Source of the DNA: an archaeon
GTDB taxonomy: Archaea; Asgardarchaeota; Hermodarchaeia; Hermodarchaeales; Hermodarchaeaceae
NCBI GenBank assembly: GCA_016550425.1
Contig: JABXGS010000015.1
Span: 1 to 56,412 of the forward strand
Direction of reading: 5' to 3'
DNA length: 56,412 bases
Below are positions 52,953-56,412 of the stretch, piece by piece. Below the pieces are notes generated by a model that did no database searches, was not told where the DNA came from, and saw only the letters and a list, made by a program, of their open reading frames with translations. Numbering within the stretch: position 1 is the first letter of the stretch; each line of letters begins with the position of its first letter. The translations under genes and the position numbers were made by a program.

Positions 52953-53843
52953 TCAGTCAATCACTAATTCGGGTAAAAGTTTTCGGATTACTTTCAGGGA
53001 TTCTAAGGCATCTGCTCGGTTCAACTCGAAAATGATGGGCCCATCAAAACCTCGATTCTCAAGAGTGGTCAAGAATTTAACAATAGGTAAATCTCCTTTA
53101 CCCAATGTTTTATGATCATAGTAGGGAAACCGCTTCCCCTCCACACGTTTGAGCGATCCATCGTGAAGATGAATTTCAAGTAACCTACTATAATAACGGT
53201 CGATAAAATCGAGAACATCAGATGAACCTGACTGCCCAGAGAGTACATGCCCGGTGTCCAAACACACTGACGTATCCAGTCGTTCAGCAATATTCCACGT
53301 GATTTCAAAGGGAAATTCAATAGATTCCAAGGCAAATTTCCGCGAGGGAACCTTCGTCCGTTGAATGAGTTCACGTATACTTTGTTCTGCCAGATTTCCC
53401 ATAATCAACGAAATCATGGGCTGATCATCTCCCCCAATGTCAAATTCGCTGAATTCAGCGCCAATCCAGCCTGCATTATGGACTACGTACACCTCTGGAT
53501 CAAGAGGTTCAGCACGCTGCACAGCCTCTACGAGGCAGGCAACTGATGCTTCTCGAATAAAGGGATTGGGGCTAGCTGGCTCAATCGACCACAAGGGCAA
53601 ATGGGCGGTATAGGTCAAATCTAGTTCTTCTTTCACTGCAAGTAAAGTCGAAATCTGCCTTTCGGAAAGCGCTTCAGGAAGCACATATCCAATATCAAGG
53701 GTAAGTTCCATTAAGGAGAATCCATGCTCATGAGTTAAGCGAGCAATCTCGGCGAAGTCAAATCTGTTTAAATCAAAGGATCCGCCTGCTGTGAATTGCC
53801 CGATCACTGTTGACCAGTCAAGGGCTGTAATTCCAAATCGCAT
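52953..53843 (-). CDS. xylose isomerase-like TIM-barrel protein
   Basis: 296 aa, sugar phosphate isomerase/epimerase (AP endonuclease 2) fold. Metal-site residues in order: glutamate in MELTLDIG (near 45-52), histidine in YTAHLPLWS (about 77-85), histidine in VVHNAG (about 119-124), FALESIEFPFE (about 168-178), CLDTGHVLSG (about 193-202), EIHLHDGS (about 223-230) and IIFELN (near 273-278). All are compatible with an active divalent-metal enzyme. The substrate is not recognisable; candidates are a ketose isomerase, inosose-type dehydratase or endonuclease IV-like activity. It is the first gene of a two-gene unit with the PHP phosphoesterase. Confidence 0.8.
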   Translation of the reverse strand: MRFGITALDWSTVIGQFTAGGSFDLNRFDFAEIARLTHEHGFSLMELTLDIGYVLPEALSERQISTLLAVKEELDLTYTAHLPLWSIEPASPNPFIREASVACLVEAVQRAEPLDPEVYVVHNAGWIGAEFSEFDIGGDDQPMISLIMGNLAEQSIRELIQRTKVPSRKFALESIEFPFEITWNIAERLDTSVCLDTGHVLSGQSGSSDVLDFIDRYYSRLLEIHLHDGSLKRVEGKRFPYYDHKTLGKGDLPIVKFLTTLENRGFDGPIIFELNRADALESLKVIRKLLPELVID

Positions 53844-53985
53844 ACCTTAAACCCCTTTGTATTTTCATGCATCTCTTTACTTCTATAAAGGTCGGGGTTA
53901 TTCATGACCTTTTGCAAAGCAAACAAGTAAAAGGAACCTCTAACCGGTAAGAACCATTATCAAAGGTACTGGAGTAACGTGTAAG

Positions 53986-54750
53986 ATGTCTAAAATCGAA
54001 TTGAAAAAAGAGAATCAAATAGCGGTTATTACAATCAACAATCCTCCGGCGAACACTTTGAACCAGGAAATGTTCACCAAACTCCGTGACATCCTCACAG
54101 AATTAGATCAAGATGACACTAAGGTCATTATCATCACTGGTGCCGGAGACCGATTCTTTATCGGTGGTGCTGATATCAAACAATTCCAAGGCCTAGACGC
54201 TAAGGGCGCTGAAAAGGCATCCCGAATGGGCCAGAAGTTCACACTCTTCTTAGAACAACATAGCAAAGTCCTCATCATGGCTATCAATGGGTTCTGTCTG
54301 GGTGGGGGCATGGAACTTTCTCAAGCCTGTGATTTCGTCATCGCTTCTGAAAATGCTCGCTTCGGACAAACCGAAATCAAACTCGGCATCATCCCTGGAT
54401 GGGGTGGCACGCAACGCCTCCAACGTTGGATGGCCCCCCAACGAGCACGAGAACTTATACTCACCGGCGACATCGTTCCCGCCGCCGAAATGGGCAACTT
54501 CGTCTACAAAGTTGTCCCGCCCGACCAATTAATGCCAACCGCAATGTACTTAGCAAAACGAATTGCTGCCCGACCCCTTGTCGCCATCCAGCTCTCCAAA
54601 AAAGCTCTCAAACGTGCACTCTATATGCCCATTGAAGAAGGTCTCAGACTCGAAGCACGCTATTTTGGCGAAGTCTTCGAAACCGAAGATGCCAAAGAAG
54701 GCGTCAAAGCCTTCTTCGAAAAACGCGACCCTAAAGTGGTGGATAAATAG
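53986..54750 (+). CDS. enoyl-CoA hydratase/isomerase (crotonase family) 2
   Basis: 254 aa. Oxyanion-hole segments FIGGADIKQF (about 60-69) and CLGGGMELSQACD (about 103-115); catalytic glutamates in GGGMEL and in TEIKLGIIPGWGGTQR (about 128-143). Same layout as the paralog at 47.8 kb, with moderate identity. It likely acts on enoyl-CoA in the same pathway but may prefer another chain length or branched substrate. The ATG at 53986 has no strong ribosome site; GTGTAAG precedes it. The 3' third of the gene is C-rich in third positions compared with neighbours, so base use differs slightly. Confidence 0.9.
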   Translation: MSKIELKKENQIAVITINNPPANTLNQEMFTKLRDILTELDQDDTKVIIITGAGDRFFIGGADIKQFQGLDAKGAEKASRMGQKFTLFLEQHSKVLIMAINGFCLGGGMELSQACDFVIASENARFGQTEIKLGIIPGWGGTQRLQRWMAPQRARELILTGDIVPAAEMGNFVYKVVPPDQLMPTAMYLAKRIAARPLVAIQLSKKALKRALYMPIEEGLRLEARYFGEVFETEDAKEGVKAFFEKRDPKVVDK

Positions 54751-54909
54751 GGTTTTCCTCAATGAACCCTTACCCCATTAGCTGAATTACTGGTTCGCAG
54801 ATTCCACAGTAAATGAAAAATTCATTCTCAACAGTCAAAACCATTAAAGCACTCTCTTTGGCTAGTGGTTACCGACTTAAGTCAAATCTCCATTAAGGAG
54901 TGATTTGGG

Positions 54910-56412
54910 ATGCGAAAAACACATCTAGCCTTAGGGCTTTTTCTAGTCTTCTTCTTACTCCAATTTACAGTTCCAACTATGGCTCTACCTGACACAAACT
55001 CTTCTATAGTTGGTGTTTCCCAGACAACACCTCTTGTTTCTATAGCTCCTCCTTATAATGATCTAATCGTTCTTCCTTCCGAAGGGGATGCACCTCCTAT
55101 TCCTGATAATCCCTTCGGAACAGGACGAGAAACCCTCGTAGAGTGGTGGAACACTTCTTATGATTTCCGAAGGCAAATCACCATCGTTGAACCAGACATC
55201 GCATCCCGCGTTATGGAACCTGTCCACGTCTATCTTACATTCTCCCCCAATACTGCACGAGAAAATATCATCGCAGTCGCCTATTGGGACCCTGACACCT
55301 GGCATGAAATACCCTCTCAAATCTGGAATGTGTCACTAACAGGTAATTACTATGATTCATGTACCGTTTGCTTCTTGGTTAATATCAGTCAGAATCATCA
55401 AGAAGTCTTCTATATCTATTACGACGATGATCCAATAACGCCTCCATCTTACACGGATAATATCGAGGCTATTCCCGTTGATGGTCCTGCCACAGATGAT
55501 ACCGTCATGCCTTGGGTTTGGTCCGACGTTTCATCTACAAATTATACTGGAGTTGACACCATCTTCATCCGTTCCTCTGCAAGCCAGTATGAGCATTCGG
55601 CAATTCTGCTTGTTGACACCCTCAGAAATGGATCAGATTGGGGAGGACCTTGTTGTGGTTTAATAACTGCCCGATATGGTGATGCTGATGCCTTCGATAC
55701 GAGCAATGGTACATTGGCTGACCAATATATGCTCTTGGGCGAATTTGCCCTAGATCCCTATTTGCAAAATCCCGGAATGGACTCGGTAACACGTGCAAAT
55801 GTTGCTCCAGATAATCCTGCAGAAGCTTGGGTAGATGGTGCGGGGGTTTGGATTCTCGATGATGGTCCTCTTTTCACGCGAATTAAAATAGTGACAAGTG
55901 ACGGAGGATACGAAACTAGCTCTTCACCCTATCCCTCTGATCCCTATCAAGACTCGTACCCTAGATCATGGGGGAGCCATGGGTTTTTCAATTATACAAT
56001 CACTTACACCTTCTATTGGCATGGTGATAATTTATTTGTCAATGTGCTTCTTGATATCGAAGCCAATCCTCAAGAACCTGGACAGCAATGTGCGGTGAAA
56101 AATTATGGGGATTGGCCCCATATTATGACCTTCACGTGTGGAAATGGTAATCCAGGAACGATTGATGCACGACAAAATCGAAAGTCATGGTATGGTTCGA
56201 AATACGGGCTGTATAACGAAAGTGTTGATGGGCGCCGTCGAGATTTTCCTATCGAGCCGTGGATGGTTTGGTATGATAATGCAAGTGGAAGTGATCCTTC
56301 CGTAGGGCTAGTAGCCAAAGTTAATCCTGTGGGATGGGAAGTCCTCTCTCTTGCAGTCAACGGAATGGGAGATAACACGATGCTACAACAAATTCTCAGA
56401 GAGGGGCATCAA
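54910..56412 (+). CDS. secreted protein of unknown function (3' end beyond window)
   Basis: Open from the ATG at 54910 (AAGGAG 10 bases upstream) to the window edge, 501 codons. Residues 1-26 are a signal peptide (HLALGLFLVFFLLQF, then PTMALP). The mature part is beta-rich and acidic, with NxS/T sites and few lysines. YDFRRQITI, with WWNTS before it, and VFYIYYDDDP about 90 residues later resemble the strands of DUF2341-like concanavalin folds found in archaeal surface proteins. A later part has W-rich segments (EPWMVWYDN, GSKYGLYNES). No catalytic motif is evident. A large envelope protein, possibly with further domains outside the window. Confidence 0.7.
   Translation, partial: MRKTHLALGLFLVFFLLQFTVPTMALPDTNSSIVGVSQTTPLVSIAPPYNDLIVLPSEGDAPPIPDNPFGTGRETLVEWWNTSYDFRRQITIVEPDIASRVMEPVHVYLTFSPNTARENIIAVAYWDPDTWHEIPSQIWNVSLTGNYYDSCTVCFLVNISQNHQEVFYIYYDDDPITPPSYTDNIEAIPVDGPATDDTVMPWVWSDVSSTNYTGVDTIFIRSSASQYEHSAILLVDTLRNGSDWGGPCCGLITARYGDADAFDTSNGTLADQYMLLGEFALDPYLQNPGMDSVTRANVAPDNPAEAWVDGAGVWILDDGPLFTRIKIVTSDGGYETSSSPYPSDPYQDSYPRSWGSHGFFNYTITYTFYWHGDNLFVNVLLDIEANPQEPGQQCAVKNYGDWPHIMTFTCGNGNPGTIDARQNRKSWYGSKYGLYNESVDGRRRDFPIEPWMVWYDNASGSDPSVGLVAKVNPVGWEVLSLAVNGMGDNTMLQQILREGHQ

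Overview
The window reads as a chromosome segment of an Asgard archaeon. Eukaryote-type signature genes sit among archaeal ones: a Rab/Ras-like small GTPase, three proteins with a gelsolin-like domain, and a V4R/TRAPP-Bet3-like protein. The archaeal side includes a class II HMG-CoA reductase, a polyprenyl diphosphate synthase, an MetRS of archaeal size, two beta-CASP nucleases, a thiolase/DUF35 pair, tungsten aldehyde:ferredoxin oxidoreductase and TldD/PmbA. Base composition is moderately AT-rich. Genes are mostly compact, with GGTG/GGAG-type ribosome binding sites and frequent GTG or TTG starts. I cannot assign a lineage within Asgard from the sequence alone.

Layout. 1-5.9 kb: a GTPBP1-like GTPase (cut by the window edge), a HAD phosphatase and an M42 aminopeptidase on the minus strand; then a plus-strand run of deoxyribose-phosphate aldolase, aldehyde ferredoxin oxidoreductase and a PAP2-like membrane protein. 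5.9-9.0 kb: one very long orphan alpha-solenoid protein. 9.0-16.2 kb: an accessory island of small membrane proteins, two tandem secreted lectin-like proteins, a membrane-anchored metzincin-like protease and broken genes. Two degenerate copies of the metG 3' end lie in it, and the true metG bounds it. 16.2-24.7 kb: metG, a RAM-domain protein, the small GTPase with an HExxPGH metallohydrolase, an agmatinase-like enzyme, polyprenyl synthase, a coiled-coil protein and an M24 peptidase. 24.8-32.5 kb: gelsolin-domain proteins, a beta-CASP nuclease, HMG-CoA reductase, a V4R/TRAPP-like protein and a zinc-ribbon/winged-helix protein. 32.5-42.1 kb: a LarA-like protein with an FGGY kinase, a sirtuin, a radical SAM protein, PmbA/TldD and an M29 aminopeptidase. 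42.2-54.8 kb: acyl-CoA metabolism (thiolase-like/DUF35, thiolase, two enoyl-CoA hydratases, acyl-CoA ligase), MBL-fold hydrolases, a second beta-CASP protein, a PHP phosphoesterase and a sugar-isomerase-like TIM barrel. 54.9 kb to the end: a secreted protein running off the window.

How the genes may work together. DeoC would release acetaldehyde, which the adjacent AOR could oxidise with ferredoxin. HMG-CoA reductase and the polyprenyl synthase feed isoprenoid lipid synthesis. The acyl-CoA ligase, hydratases and thiolase cover most of a beta-oxidation-like route, but no acyl-CoA or hydroxyacyl-CoA dehydrogenase is in the window. The small GTPase, gelsolin and V4R/TRAPP-like proteins are candidates for membrane or actin-cytoskeleton functions.

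The strongest candidate for something undescribed is the 9.0-16.2 kb island. Degenerate repeats of the metG 3' end and of its downstream flank separate blocks of envelope-protein genes, and the same upstream block stands in front of several of them. This resembles repeated integration or cassette-style duplication at an aminoacyl-tRNA synthetase gene. Homology and function statements come from reading motifs by eye; no database search was run.
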